The translations under genes and the position numbers were made by a program. Under the pieces are notes generated by a model. It searched no databases. It was not told where the DNA came from and saw only the letters and a program-made list of their open reading frames with translations. This document shows positions 20,103-31,290 of a DNA stretch of 45,000 bases, one piece after another; within the stretch, counting starts at the first letter, position 1; every line of letters starts with the position of its first letter. Source of the stretch: Chara braunii (lineage: Eukaryota; Streptophyta; Charophyceae; Charales; Characeae); the NCBI GenBank assembly GCA_003427395.1, contig BFEA01000681.1, positions 22,223 through 67,222 of the forward strand, read 5' to 3'.

Positions 20103-20365
20103 GTTTTCCTGACCATCATTGCGGGGCCCTCAGGACTTGAAGGCTACAAGACCCTCTTACAGTGAGATTGAGCGCACCTCCTTGGGATCTCGAGAGTCTG
20201 AACTTTCTTTCGCTGCCCTTCTTATTCTAAGTCTAGTCTGGGGTTATGAGAGGAAGGCGGCAGGCGGGGTTGAAACCCGTAGGACCGCGCCAAGGCCTCT
20301 GTGGGAGGTTGCTCCACCGATTGCGGGAGCTCTGCCGGAGCCCAGACAAGGTTCTGGAGGCAGGG
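20103..20365 (+). ncRNA. Conserved block upstream of the hairpin array (copy B)
   Basis: It matches copy A at 9155-9440 (GACCATCATTGCGGG, GCGGGAGCTCTGCCG and TTCTGGAGGCAGGG). An 86-codon frame is open here but not in A, so the conservation is unlikely to be protein-driven. It ends near CTTCAGGTATAATC, which resembles a 5' splice site. Confidence 0.4.
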
Positions 20366-20610
20366 AACTTCAGGTATAATCTCGTTAACTTGTGTGATCC
20401 CTTCCCCTATTTATTATCTCTGGGCTATCTGAAGTTAACTATGTAAGGATATTACTTTTTGCTTTGCTATGTATGTCAGGACATACCTTCTGAAAGGTAA
20501 ATCAACAAGTGTATATAAGAGTTGAGATCTTTTGAGTAAATTCAGACAGAGTTGAACTGGGAAAGGTGGGCTGAAGGTTGTATTGCATGTATTGACTGGG
20601 TCAACCAAAG

Positions 20611-21877
20611 GCTGGACCCCTGTAGGTTGAGTGGGTTCAGTGTTGTGTTTATTTTATGTTTGTTGGGCTGCTTGTATGGGTTTGAGGGTTGGGCCTATCC
20701 TAAGTTGGACGGACCAGTTGCTGTTATTTTTGGGATTTCGGAACAGGAGGATGGGCACCCTAAGTTGGGAGGTCCCAAAATCCTGGTGTTTCTTTATGGG
20801 CTGCTGAAAACAAGACTGGGAACACTCTAAGTTGCGTGGACTCAGCTCTGTGTGTGTTTTCTTCTGAGCGGGACACAGGCATAAGGCTGAGCGTACCCTT
20901 AAGTTAGGGCGGCTCAGTCATAAGCCATGAACATAATGATCAACCCAAGTATACAATTTTGATATATATTACGAACCTATATCATCTGGCAGACCGGGCA
21001 CCCTAAGTTGGGAAAGCAAGTCAGTAAGTCAGGTAGAACAAGAAGACGAGAAAAGTGATGAAGAATATAACGAAGGTAACCCTGGCAGGCTGAGCGTACC
21101 CTTAAGTTAGGGCGGCTCGGTCTTATGCTCATGACAAGACAAAGGATCAAAGAGTTAGTATAAACTTGTTTTATTTTCTCTTCTAAACACAAGGCAGGAT
21201 TGGATGTCTCCCTAAGTTGGATAGGTCCGATCATCTGCCTAATAAGAAAGAAACACATATATCTTGTGTAAGTATCAATGGTTGTTCTCATATGATTGTC
21301 GTTACGGAGGCTAAGCGTACCCTTAAGTTAGGGCGGCTTAGTCACACGTCGTTGTACTTGTTCAGGCATATCCTGCCCTATGTAACTATACTGTTTAGGC
21401 CAGCCAGGNGTACCCTTNAGTTAGGGCGGCCTGGTGATAGGCTCTTGTCGTTGACGTGATATAGGTTGGACGTACCCTTAAGTTAGGGNCGTCTGACCAT
21501 TCGTCGTTTGCGTTTGTTCTNTAGGTTGGACGTACCCTTAAGTTAGAGCAGTCTGACCATTCGTCGTTCGTGCTTGTTCTAGGNAGGTTAGGCACACCNN
21601 TAAGTTGGGGCAGTCTAATCCTATGCCCTATGTAACTTTGTGTAAAGNTGGCTAGGCATACCCTTAAGTNAGGGCAGTCTAGCTTTACGCTTCATGTCGT
21701 CAGTTCAAGNAGAAGTCAGGCGTACCCTTAAGTTAGNGCGGTCTGGTCATATGCTTTATGACTAGAGCTTATCTGGAGTTGGGCATACCCTTAAGTTNGG
21801 GCAGTCNAGTTGTGCNTACTTTTACTTGTTTACTTAGGCAGGTTGGACATACCCTTAAGTTAGGGCCTTGTCTGATC
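20611..21877 (+). ncRNA. Hairpin array B: about 17 hairpins with conserved tip and covarying arms
   Basis: Units start at about 20611, 20690, 20745, 20814, 20885, 20986, 21088, 21198, 21309, 21403, 21464, 21524, 21586, 21650, 21715, 21777 and 21841. The last seven are spaced 60-65 bp. The tip is ACCC-TTAAGTT-AGGG or a paired variant (CCC-TAAGTT-GGG, TCC-TAAGTT-GGA). The arms vary but pair, for example GGCTGAGC/GCTCAGTC (20885), GGCTAAGC/GCTTAGTC (21309), GGTTGGACG/CGTCTGACC (21464), GGTTAGGC/GTCTAATC (21586) and GGTTGGACA/TGTCTGATC (21841). Many pairs are G.T read on the plus strand, which pair in RNA of that strand only. Its role is unknown; it could be a protein-binding lncRNA array or a small-RNA precursor cluster. 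Confidence 0.75.
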
Positions 21878-22249
21878 CTATGCCATAAGTGAGGGGGTTA
21901 TTGAAAGGGAACAACTGAGTGATCTAACGAACTACCTGGGTGAATGTATGGGGGACTGTGAGAGATGCATGCTCATGTATGATTGTAGGATCTCACTTGG
22001 GGTGTCTTTAGATGCTCGCCAAGTGCGGGAGCCATAGGTAGGTCAGATGGATGTTGGGAGGAAAAACTTGGGGTGAGGATAGGACTGACCTTGCTAGGCG
22101 TTAGGCCCAATGCTAGCCCACAGTCTCATCCAGAGGTTGTGTTAGTCGTCATTGATCCTGATTCTTCAAGTAGGCGTCAGTAGTTAGTCCCAAGTATAGT
22201 TTGCTTGTCTTTTCATCTTTCAGCTTCGTATAAGTCTTGACAGTCTCCT

Positions 22250-22385
22250 GTTCCTACAGGAAGCGCTGCCGAAATTTCTACAAATCTGGAGGAGTTAGTC
22301 ATTTTTGGACTCATAGAAATTCTGAAAAGGCACTTTTTCTACGGGAAGCGCTGCTGAAATTTTGTAGAATTTGAGGAGTTATAAT
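22250..22385 (+). repeat. Two copies of the GGGAAGCGCTGCCGAAATTT repeat (copy B)
   Basis: Cores at about 22258 and 22341 carry the same word as the 122-bp tandem repeat in copy A, each followed by a GGAGTTAG or GAGGAGTTA box. Spacing here is about 83 bp. Two copies are also in C at about 42640 and 42725. Confidence 0.75.
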
Positions 22386-22599
22386 ATTTCTCAGCTACAA
22401 GCTACCTTGCAGATCTATCCTGATTAGAGGAGGTACGCAGTGACTTGGCACTCGTAGAGGAGCTAGGACGCGACTAGGGGGATGTTCTCCCCTTGGCACA
22501 AGCATGAGTAGTACTCTTCTTTGGCCTGTACTGTGATGCAGGTTTCCGTGTTATCATTTGAAGGCTTGATCTGATCAGGCTACTTCGCCAAAATGATTA

Positions 22600-22910
22600 T
22601 TCTTCTGTTATCGCTGATAACAGGTCGGTTGCCGATCCGTCGGTCTACGACTCAACCCCAATTCACCCTCGATGCTCAACCTAAAAAGGCTCTAGCCCTN
22701 GTGATTTTATNTGTTTTGTTAAGGTTTCACNCAGACCTTTATTGAATGGCCATTTAANAGAGGTACTGAGTACTTAATTATGGTTGGTTGGCTGGAGGTT
22801 GGGGCTTGCCTGGCTAAAGCGAAGGGCATNAGTGGAGAGGTTGGTTGGAGTTGACCNCGTNTAGCATGTGGNTCTTTGTTTGATATCGTGGTGTGATTGC
22901 AGGTATGTAT
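22600..22910 (+). ncRNA. Strongly conserved structured block (copy B)
   Basis: This is the counterpart of 11530-11835 in copy A. Hairpin GTTATC-GCT-GATAAC lies at 22607-22621 and TCGG-TTG-CCGA follows. It contains several unresolved bases (N). It ends at GTGTGATTGCAGGTATGT, which has the form of an exon-intron junction (CAG/GTATGT). Confidence 0.5.
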
Positions 22911-23679
22911 GGAAGAGTCTCGATAGATTCATGTTGAGTGGTATTGCGTGGATTCAGATGGGCAGACCACACAACTGTCGTGAGAGTGAACTACCCCACA
23001 ACCCTTGTGTTTGAGTGAGATTGTTNTACCCCCGTTCTACTGAGGTGATAATCTAAGTAGGCATACGCTTGGATGACCCCCACAGGGTTAGTCCCGGCGG
23101 TGCCTCTTCTAATTATATTAAGAGTGCTTGTTTTTTTTTTCCCTTGTTGAAAATCTATTTTGGTGGAACGATACAGTTCCGGGCGGAAGGGTTAGCGTGT
23201 CGCTGGTGATGCGCCACACAGCTCACCACCGCTCCAAATTCCTTTATGCCCTAGGGTCCGTCTTACCCAGCACCCTTTGGGACACCTCACGGTGCAGAAG
23301 ACGGAAAGGCCCTCAGGCCGATTTTGCGCCCACTAAAGGGTTACCCCCCCCCCTTAGCGTGCGCTTCAGCCAACGCCTGAGCGTCGGGGGCCACCCCATG
23401 GCCCAGAATAGGCCATTCGGGTATGGGCACCACATAATGCGNNGTCATCGCTTTTATCTGCGTAGGATTGCATTATAAATCGGTATGCGTGGGTCCTACG
23501 TTCACGCGATCTTATACTAAACCTCGCGCAAGGCAGTTACCGACTTCCACTGCGTAGAGCTATGGGTCGGAAACTGAAGGGACTAGGAGTGTTGTTGTGT
23601 TGTGGTGTTATTTGTGGAGATTGTTGTGTGTGTGTCTGTATGTTATGCGTGGGTAAGCATGGGTGTTGTAGTGTAACGC

Positions 23680-24088
23680 GTGGGTGTGTAGTGCATCCTA
23701 GTTGACCGGCGCCGAATCGTGCCTGGGACTTCAGCCCCCCCAATACGACGACTCGCGCACTGGTTCGATTTCGAGCGTTCGACCGCGCGTACCCCCTATG
23801 CTACAGCGAACGAGAAACGCCCTCGGCTGGGCCACCTCTGCAACTGCATATGAAAAACTTTCGCATGTGGTTCAGTAGCTCGGCAGGGATACGCCCACCT
23901 AAGGGATGGTGACAACTCCCGCAGGTGGAGGTAGCGGTGCCTTGCGTGACTCTGTCCTATCGTAGGGACTCGCGAGAGGTACGGCTGACGCACTCGGCCG
24001 GACCGGCAAACGCTCTCCGCGACAAGTCCTGCATAATCCTGCGTGACGCGGCCGAGAGGTTCCCCGTGCGGGACCGAAGCGCTCGACA
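23680..24088 (+). mobile_element. Right-end segment of the TGTC-type family (copy B)
   Basis: It finishes with GGGACCGAAGCGCTCGACA at 24088, after which B and C diverge abruptly. An inverted, diverged copy lies at 17111-17485. That makes the B unit a 7-kb block with inverted ends of roughly 380 bp. Confidence 0.62.
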
Positions 24089-24455
24089 GGTGGCACCGTT
24101 GCCGGGGATCTCGGCTGCCTACCGGGGTCCATAGTGAACGAACCCAGGTTAAGAGCAGGCTGATGATCCAGGCAAAACGACAACCTTTGATGGAAAGATT
24201 TCTCTCCTTGACGATGATTCGAGTATGGTGGCTTTCTCAATGACACGTCAGATCTGTCTGCCTTGATTGTGAGTAAGGTCGGAAGTGTGCATTGTGTGTA
24301 TCCGTTTTAGCGATAGGGTCAGAGTAATAATATAGACCTTATAGGTTACTTTAGTTAATAAAGATAGTAGTTGAATGGTGAAAGTTGGCAAGTTAGAGAC
24401 TTGACGACCGATTCTTTTGTTAAAACCTTTCGTCCCTCAACAGGTGTTAGTAAAG
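24089..24455. other. Leader region before the Ty3/gypsy gag
   Basis: It is AT-richer and non-coding. It should contain the 5' end of the retroelement, but I cannot find a matching long terminal repeat downstream of pol, nor a clear tRNA primer-binding site. Confidence 0.4.
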
Positions 24456-27311
24456 ATGGCGGATGCCGACAGAATCGAGCGGGGCCCGGGTGCTACACCT
24501 GAGGACTTCGTCAAGGCATTGGAAAAAAGAGAGATGGCACGGCTTCAGGTGCCCAAGGTTAACATTTTTCACTTCAACGGGGATAGAGTGTCTGAGTGGC
24601 TTGAGTTGCTGGAGCAGGTCACTAGNGAGGCGTCAGANGCAGACAAATTCAAGTTGATGCCTANGTATGTATGGTGGGAGCTTAGACCTGAGGTAATGAA
24701 GGTAGCGGCCGGCGCAAATGGTGAGTGGGCAAAGTTTAAAGAGGAGATGCAGAGACGTTTCAAATTGGGTGACGGCCTGCTCATCAAAGAAGCCCTGGAA
24801 ATGTTGAGACGGGACGAGTTCTCCACAGTGGGGGCCTTCGCCACGACGTTTGAGAAAATGGCAAAGAAAGTCTCAGGGTTGGCAAAAGAGGAGCAGTGTG
24901 CCACTTTCCTAGGGCACTTCAAGAACTGGGAGGGTTCGTCGCTAACTAAGAAGGTTGTGCCAGGAAAGAAGCGCACATGGGCTGCCATAAAGGAAGGCGT
25001 AATGGACGGAGAACTAGATTAGGTAGACATCTTCCAGATGAGGCAGGCTAGGAAGAAAAGGAAGGCTTTGGATGCCACCACGAGTGATGGACGTGATTTC
25101 AAGAAAATGATAGAGGACGCGGTGGCCCAGCTCGACGCAGAGAAGGAGGCAAAAAGGAAAACCATGGCAGCGCCACAGACCGTAGGGAAAGCGAAAAAGG
25201 CAGTAGTGCAGGAGGAAGAAGAAGAGGAAAAGGAAGAAGAGCCCGAGCTTCAGAAGCTGACTAAGGCTCAAAGGAAAGGAAGGAACCTGGCTCAAGGGGG
25301 CCAAGGCTCGGGGAGGGGTCAGGTCCCGCAGGCTGCGGCAATGCCCCCTCCTGAGTCGTCCCATCAAGCTGCACCAGCACCCTATGGGTCGTAGCCAGGT
25401 TGTTGACCTTCAAGCCACTGACATGGATATTGCCCATACGCCCCATGGCCAATGAGTGGGCCGCATGGGTCATGTGTCGGACCACCGATGAGCACAGCTT
25501 TCTGCGGCTGCCCGAGACCCCAAGCTCAGCAGGTGAGTCACCCAAACCCACCGCCTAACGAACCTCAGCAATCAGCCCCACAAGGATCGCAAGGCAACCA
25601 AGGTGGTGGACGTGGTCAGAATCAAGGATGGGGCCGAGGGCGAGGGAATGGTGGCCGAGGAGGAAACGACAGGGGTAATGGTGGTGGTAACGCTGCAAGT
25701 CGGGGAAACGAGGGCTGGACGGCATCCGGGAGTCAAGGCGGTCAAGAGGGTGGAGGAGGTGCTGGCAGAGGGAGAGTAGACTGGAGAAATGCCATTTGCT
25801 GGCATTGTGAGCAGAAAGGCCACACTATTAAGTTCTGCCACGTCAGGAGGAACGACGAGGACGAAGGTTTAATCAGCACCAACTATGATGGGGATATGTA
25901 CAACAAGTGGGGGTACCACCTTGATCCAAGGACCCCAGGCGGGACAAGGAAGGAGGCCCTACTACGAGCCGAGGCGGGTGAACCACCCGCTCCTCCAGCC
26001 ATGTTTCGGATATGGCAGGAGAAAGAGGTCCGTAGTGACATCAGGGTTGAAGAGGTGGGAGAGAACGAAGAGGTGGGAGAGAACGAAGAGGTGGAGCAAG
26101 AGCGGAAAGTCGACACTACTCAGGCAGAGCCCATCATAGTAGAGTCGGACGATGAGATTGAAGAAGATTACTGGAACAGGCCGTTGCATGCTGAGACAGG
26201 GGAAGACTACTGGAGGACGGCCCGACAGACGATGGAAAGAATGAAAGACTTAATAGCTAAGGTCGGGAGGTACCAACAAAAGTTGGTCGATATATGTGAT
26301 GAGGTCAGGGAACGGAAAGGTAAGGAGTCATTGGTATATCTCTACGATCTTGGTCCAGGGTCGCAGGGAGGATCTGGCAACATACCAAATGTCACGACTT
26401 CGGGCCCGACGCCAAGGTCCGGGATGACTTATAGGCCACCCTCCAAGATGGGGAGGGCGCCACATGCTGTCAGGACGAGGGCTAAAGGGCCGGTGAGTCC
26501 CGGAGAACCGGCCAAGGATGTTCCTGAACCTTGTGGAGAGAAAGAGGTGGTGGACGTTCCAGAAGGAGGGGATGACGAAGAGGATAGGTTAAGGCAGAAA
26601 GAGGATGAGAGGGTTGAGCAAAGGGCCAAGAAGAGGGGTGCCAAGCCTGATACAGACAAGGCACAAGAAGTAAAAAAGAAGAAGTACGCTGTCAGGGTGG
26701 AAGAAGGCTTCGATGTGGAAGAGATAATGGACAGGATACTCGAAGGTCATAATCATCTTATGAACCTGAAGGATGTCCTGGCCTCGGCGCCTAGACTTAG
26801 GGATGAGTTAAGAGCAAGACTATCCAGGAAGATGGTAGCGAGCATACGATTGGGGACCATAATCCCTAAGGAGGCTGAGTGGGCTGAAACGGGTACTAAG
26901 ATGGACTGGAAGTCTGTCGCCTGTGGCCGCCTCGACGTTCTGGTAAAAGGGAAGACTTGCACAGCAATGGTGGACAGTGGAGCGGAAATGAACCTTATAA
27001 AGGAGGAACATGCCGTACGGCTGGGAATGGAGATAGACCGCTCTGACAACGGGGTTTTGATGGGGGCCAATAGTCGATCGATATTCATTGGGACCGCGTC
27101 GTCAGTGATATTGGAGATTGGAAAGGTGAAAGTAAGGAGCTGCTTCTCTGTGATGCCTGACTTGGACCACCTGCTTGGAAAATCGTTCCTAAGTCGGACA
27201 GAGATGGTCTCCTCAACAAACACGATGGAACTATGTTCCTTGTCCTTTGTGACCCTGTGTGCGGGAATTATGAGGTCATCACCTGCAAGAACACAGGACC
27301 CAAGAGCGTAA
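24456..27311 (+). pseudogene. gag-pro: Ty3/gypsy gag-protease (nonsense-damaged)
   Basis: One frame runs from ATG 24456 (context AAAGATGG) to 27311. It is broken only by in-frame stops: TAG at 25020, and TAG, TGA, TGA at 25392, 25404 and 25419. The first follows GELD before VDIFQMRQ and is probably a CAG-to-TAG change. Domains in order are a Gag capsid core (about 24550-25020; FNGDRVSEWLELLEQV), a Lys/Glu-rich linker, a Pro-rich and Gly/Asn/Arg-rich nucleocapsid tract, the zinc knuckle CWHCEQKGHTIKFC (25797-25838, intact), an acidic linker, and a retropepsin domain with catalytic VDSGAEMNLI near 26970 and LLGKSFLSRTE. A one-base frameshift near 27205-27213 moves the continuation (HDGTMFLVLCDPVCGNYE) to another frame. 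Several N bases lie in the capsid part. Confidence 0.9.
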
Positions 27312-27661
27312 GGAACCGGCCCAACCCCGGTTCATTCACGATTGAAGAATCGGAAGAAGAATGGTTGAGGATAGAAAGCAGCAGACTTGAGGAGGTAAGA
27401 GAGTCAGCGGCGCTGACGCTAAGCTTGGCAAACATAGGGGATGCTATGGATATAGTATCGACCTATGGGATGGCGGACCCTGAGGCAGTGGAGGCCTTGA
27501 GAGAGAAGGTAGTGGAGCAAATGGGTGCAGGGGAGATGAAACTAGTATATCGAACGCCTGGAAAGGTAGGTGGAACGGGTGGAGCACAGCCCCAAAGCGC
27601 GACTTGGCCTTTTTTAGGGGTGGGCTCAAACAAGGTGCACAAAGGTGGTACAAAAGGGTAG
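27233..27661 (+). pseudogene. Protease-RT linker of the Ty3/gypsy element (shifted frame)
   Basis: This frame continues the protease C-terminus (TMFLVLCDPVCGNYE, then RNRPNPGSFTIEESEEEW), which is a typical post-protease linker in these elements. It is in the -1 phase relative to gag-protease and is itself followed by RT in the next -1 phase. A T6A heptamer at 27610-27616 lies in this frame as T-TTT-TTA, just where the frame must change. Confidence 0.75.
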
Positions 27662-30600
27662 ACCAGAAGTGTCGCCCTGTTCCCGTACCTGTCACCGAAG
27701 AGCGAGAGGTTTACTACGAGCGGGAACGAGAGTTGATACGGCAAATGCGAGAGAAAGCGGAGAATGGGCCATGCCGTATCAATCCCGAGACAGAAAAGAC
27801 GCTGATTGTAGGGGAACCTGGTTTCCTTACTGCGCAGGAGGAGAAACTTGTGGTAGAGACCATAAGAGGAAGGCATGCTGCATATGCCTTCAGTGATGAT
27901 GAGAGAGGCCGTCTGGACGTGGATATAATCCCTATGATTAGGATACACACCGTACCTCACGAGCCATGGAACTTGCGAGGTGCGCGATATCCGAACCCAG
28001 CGGACGAGGAAAAGGTAGTCAATTACCTCGACGGGAAGATCCGCACTCATGTGGCTGACTACTCAAGCGGACCGTATGCATCTCCCTGGTTTTGCTTTGT
28101 CAAACCCAATGGGACGCTGAGGTGGGTACAGGACTTGCAGCGCCTGAACGCGGTGACAGTGAGAGACGCAGGTGGTCTCCCCAACGCTGATGCGCTTTCA
28201 GAGACATGCGCTGGGAGGGCCATCATATCACTCATTGACTTGTATTCAGGCTATGACCAGTTTCCTGTGTACCCGTCGGACAGACCTATGACAGCTATGC
28301 ACACCCCTCGAGGGTTGATCCACATGAACGTTGCGCTGCAGGAGTGGATGAATGCGGTCGCCATGGTCCAGCGGCACATGGTGAGGGCGATGTAGTGGCA
28401 CATGGTGAGTCCTCACATCACGCAGCCCTACATTGATGATCTGGCCGTGAAAGGGCCCAAAGAGAAGGACGAGCAGGAGGTGGTGTCAGGGATCAGGCGC
28501 TTTGTGTGGGATCATGTGCAAGACTTATGCAAGGTCCTAGATCTCTTGAAGGAGCATAACCTCACTGCCAGTGGGCCAAAATCGAGGCACTGCATGAGTG
28601 GTGCCACTATCTTAGGATTTATGTGCGACGAGAGGGGTCGTCGGCCAGATACTAAGAAGACTAACAACATTCTCGACTGGCCAACACCATTCCAGACTAT
28701 CACGGAGGTGAGAAGTTTTATGGGCACGTGTGGGTTTTGGAGGATCTTTATTAAGGGATTTGCGGCAAAAACTGAACAGTTGAGGAAACTTGTGCGTCAA
28801 GGACAAGATTGGGAGTGGGGAGACCAGCAAGAATCGGTGATAGAAGGCGAGAAGAAAGAGTTCGAGGAAGGAGGTCTAGTACTGGGGGTACCGGACCATG
28901 CGGTGGTGATGACCAGGCCGTTTATTGTGGAGACAGATGCAGGGCCGACTGCGTTAGTAGGAGTGTTGATCCAGCGAGACCCCAACGGAGAAGAGCGGCC
29001 ATTAAGATTCGAGAGTCGGACGCTTAATACGTCTGAGAGAAACTAGTCTCAGTTCAAGCGCGAAACCTTGGCAGCTCTTTACTGTTAGAGGATCTTCAGA
29101 AACTACCTCTTCGGCAGCAGGTTCGTACTAAGGGTGGACGCTACGGCATTGACTGGTTCCCTCAAAAACTTCGCTTCTCCAGATCCAACTATCGCTAGGT
29201 GGATGACCTACATCTGGATGTTGGATTTCGAGCTGGAGCGAATTCCAGGGAAGAAGAACAGGGCGGACGGGCTGGGTCGAGTCGACTGGGACAAAAACCA
29301 TCAGGGAGTGATCGAGGATACTCCACCAGTCGACGGATTTTTGGACAGCGAGGAGGATGTGAGACTTCACATCAACTCCTGGGCATTGGCCGTGGGTAAG
29401 TGCGTTACTCCTGGGCGACCTATATGGCTTGCGCCTCCGGGACATGTACGACAGTCAGACTTGGTCCTCAAACCCTATATTGAAGAAGATTCTTGGGGAA
29501 TGTCGAGCGTAGGTTGGATGATGGAGTTGGCCTTAGCAGGCAAGTACGAGCTGCAAGAAGACCCGCTTACAATTGAAAATGGGGCGCTACAGGTGGGTAA
29601 GCACGAGAAGATGATAGGTGGGGTGTACCTGCTGGCAAATGCGTTGCTTCAGGAAGAGACGGTTAGAAATACGGTACTAGACCAGGAAGAGGAGATAGAG
29701 ATGGGAGGAGGTGACAACGTGATCCACGAGAGAGAAGATGATGACTTCGAAGACGGGGAGATCCAGGAAGCGTTTCGAGCAGAGGAGTATGAGGGGGTAT
29801 ACCTTGAACTCGGCATGCTTCTTTCGTGCGAGATGAGGGAAAGGGATGCCTGCGCGCGAGTTCTGAAGACGAGGCCTAGTTTCCTGGTGAGGGATGGCCA
29901 TCTGTTCATGAGGAGCAAAGGAAGGGACCCAAGGAGAGTAGTCTGTGGCGTCGTTCGCCAGATCGACATTATGGCGGCACTGCACGACGGTATGGCAGGT
30001 GGTTACAGAGGTGCGGATACGACATACCTAAAGATCCACGAGTTGTACTATTGGGATGGCATGAGGCAGATAATTGATGACTATTGTAAGTCTTGCGTGC
30101 CATGCCAGGAACGGTCTGCTCTCAGACCCAGGGAGCCGCTGCACCCAAGGTACGTTCTTGAGGTTGGAGCAGTCGTGCACTTGGATCTATTGGCAATGCC
30201 ATTGGGGATAGGGAGCTACAATTTCATCTTTGATGCACGGGACAACCTCTCGGGGTTTGTGGATGGCAGGGCCATTCGCACGAAGACTGGAGAGACATTG
30301 GCCCGATGCATCGAAGAGTCCTATCTTCGCTACCCCTTTATGTCCAGATTCGTGATGGATGGAGGGTCCGAGTTCACATGTGCAGAAGTGAAGGCTCTTT
30401 TGAAGAAGTATGGGGTAATCGCTGAGTACACTACTGCAGCGCACCCTCAAGCCAACGCACCTGTGGAGAGGGGGCATAGCACCATCACAAATCTTCTTGC
30501 CAAGTGGACCAATGGCAGACCCAACCAATGGTCAAACTTTCTAAGGGTCACGTTTTTCGTGGATAACATCACTATCAGGAGGATCACTGGCTATGCACCG

Positions 30601-31059
30601 GCTACGCTATGGTACGGCAGACATGCGACATTTCCCATTGAAAGCTTCCTGAAAACTTGGAGGTGACAGGACCTCGAGACTGATCTGACCTCTGAGGAAC
30701 TGCTGGATTTGAGGGCACGACAGATCGGCGCTATTGAGGACAGGATTGAGGAGGCAGCAAGTAGAACCTCGGACAGCCGTACCAAGGACAAGTTCCGGTG
30801 GGACAAGGTGGCGAGGGTAAGAAAGGAGCCTCTCAAGGTGGGAGACGTTGTGCTGTTGTACGACTCGTCCCTGGAAAAGCAGTGGTTGCGGAAGTTGGAT
30901 AAGAGGTGGTTGGGGCCTTACAGGGTCACCAGATGTGGTGAACATGGTGCCTACCAAATCAAAGAGCTGAATGGGACGACATGGAAGGACTGCGTGTCAA
31001 GCTCGAGGCTAAAGAAGTTCGTGGCTCGAGACAAGGTGAGCAGGGATCCCACCACTTAG
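27616..31059 (+). pseudogene. pol: Ty3/gypsy pol: reverse transcriptase, RNase H, integrase (nonsense-damaged)
   Basis: A single frame runs about 3.4 kb, broken only by TAG 28393, TAG 29044, TAG 29086 and TGA 30664. The RT domain has SPWFCFVKPNGTLRWVQDLQ, LIDLYSGYDQF and the catalytic YIDD at 28429-28440. RNase H has PFIVETDAGPTALVGVL, and the connection reads RVDATALTGSLKNF. Integrase has the zinc-binding region (HDGMAGGYRG...CKSCVPC; the second His of HHCC is Tyr). The DDE core is complete: HLDLLAMP, FVMDGGSEF and APVERGH. A GPY/F module (KRWLGPYRV) lies at about 30900 and no chromodomain follows. An in-frame near-repeat GGCACATGGTGAG at 28374 and 28397 duplicates about eight codons around the first stop. 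RT copies the element RNA and integrase inserts the DNA; this copy is dead but recent. Confidence 0.93.
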
Positions 31060-31284
31060 AGTCATCTAGTGGCTACTTCGGGTGCTGCCATCAGTAGAAT
31101 AGCGTGATAGGTTGTGGTTAGACTTGCATGTGTGTATGACTATGTATGCGTGTGTGTGTGTAGGTAGTTGTGATAGGTGTGGGAGGGTTATGTCTATCTC
31201 CTGTTGTGTTTTGTCTGACATCGCTTACCCTCTGTGTGCTTTTGTTCGCCTCTTCCCTGTTGTGCAGGCTTGATACCGCTTGGG
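31060..31284. other. Spacer between pol and the second gag-like frame
   Basis: It has a TG-rich tract (31125-31165) and then a pyrimidine-rich run ending TTCCCTGTTGTGCAG at about 31267. This has the form of a plant 3' splice acceptor and lies about 25 bp before the ATG of the next frame. There is no reading frame of its own. Confidence 0.5.
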
Positions 31285-31290
31285 GCATCC

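Larger units (their letters stand above)
17490..24088 (+). mobile_element. Long non-coding repeat, copy B
   Basis: It is almost identical to copy C (37878-44388), with offset 20388 in the first two thirds and 20302 after an 82-bp length difference near 22411-22494. It contains, in order, a poly-A tract, a (GA)n microsatellite, a conserved block at 20103, the hairpin array, the GGGAAGCGCTGCCGAAATTT repeats, a conserved structured block, and a right-end segment finishing ...GAAGCGCTCGACA. All frames are under about 120 codons and none has a recognisable domain. I judge it a non-autonomous or RNA-based repeat element. No target site duplication is evident. Confidence 0.72.

Noticed and set aside
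20611-21877. Hairpin array read as a CRISPR array or telomere-like repeat
   Set aside because: The repeats are imperfect hairpins with variable arms rather than identical repeats with unique spacers, and there are no cas genes. TTAGGG appears once per unit inside the tip and never in tandem.
23163-23176. GGTGGAACGATACAG as a U6 fragment
   Set aside because: Only about 12 bases (GGAACGATACAG) match U6, with no flanking U6 sequence; likely chance.
23128-23478. 116-codon frame near the end of copy B (also in C)
   Set aside because: It has no domain, contains Ns, and is not preserved in copy A. The presence in C only reflects the B/C duplication.
24089-24455. 5' LTR and primer-binding site of the Ty3/gypsy element
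   Set aside because: I could not find a matching sequence after the coding region, nor a clear tRNA-complementary site, so the LTR is not annotated.
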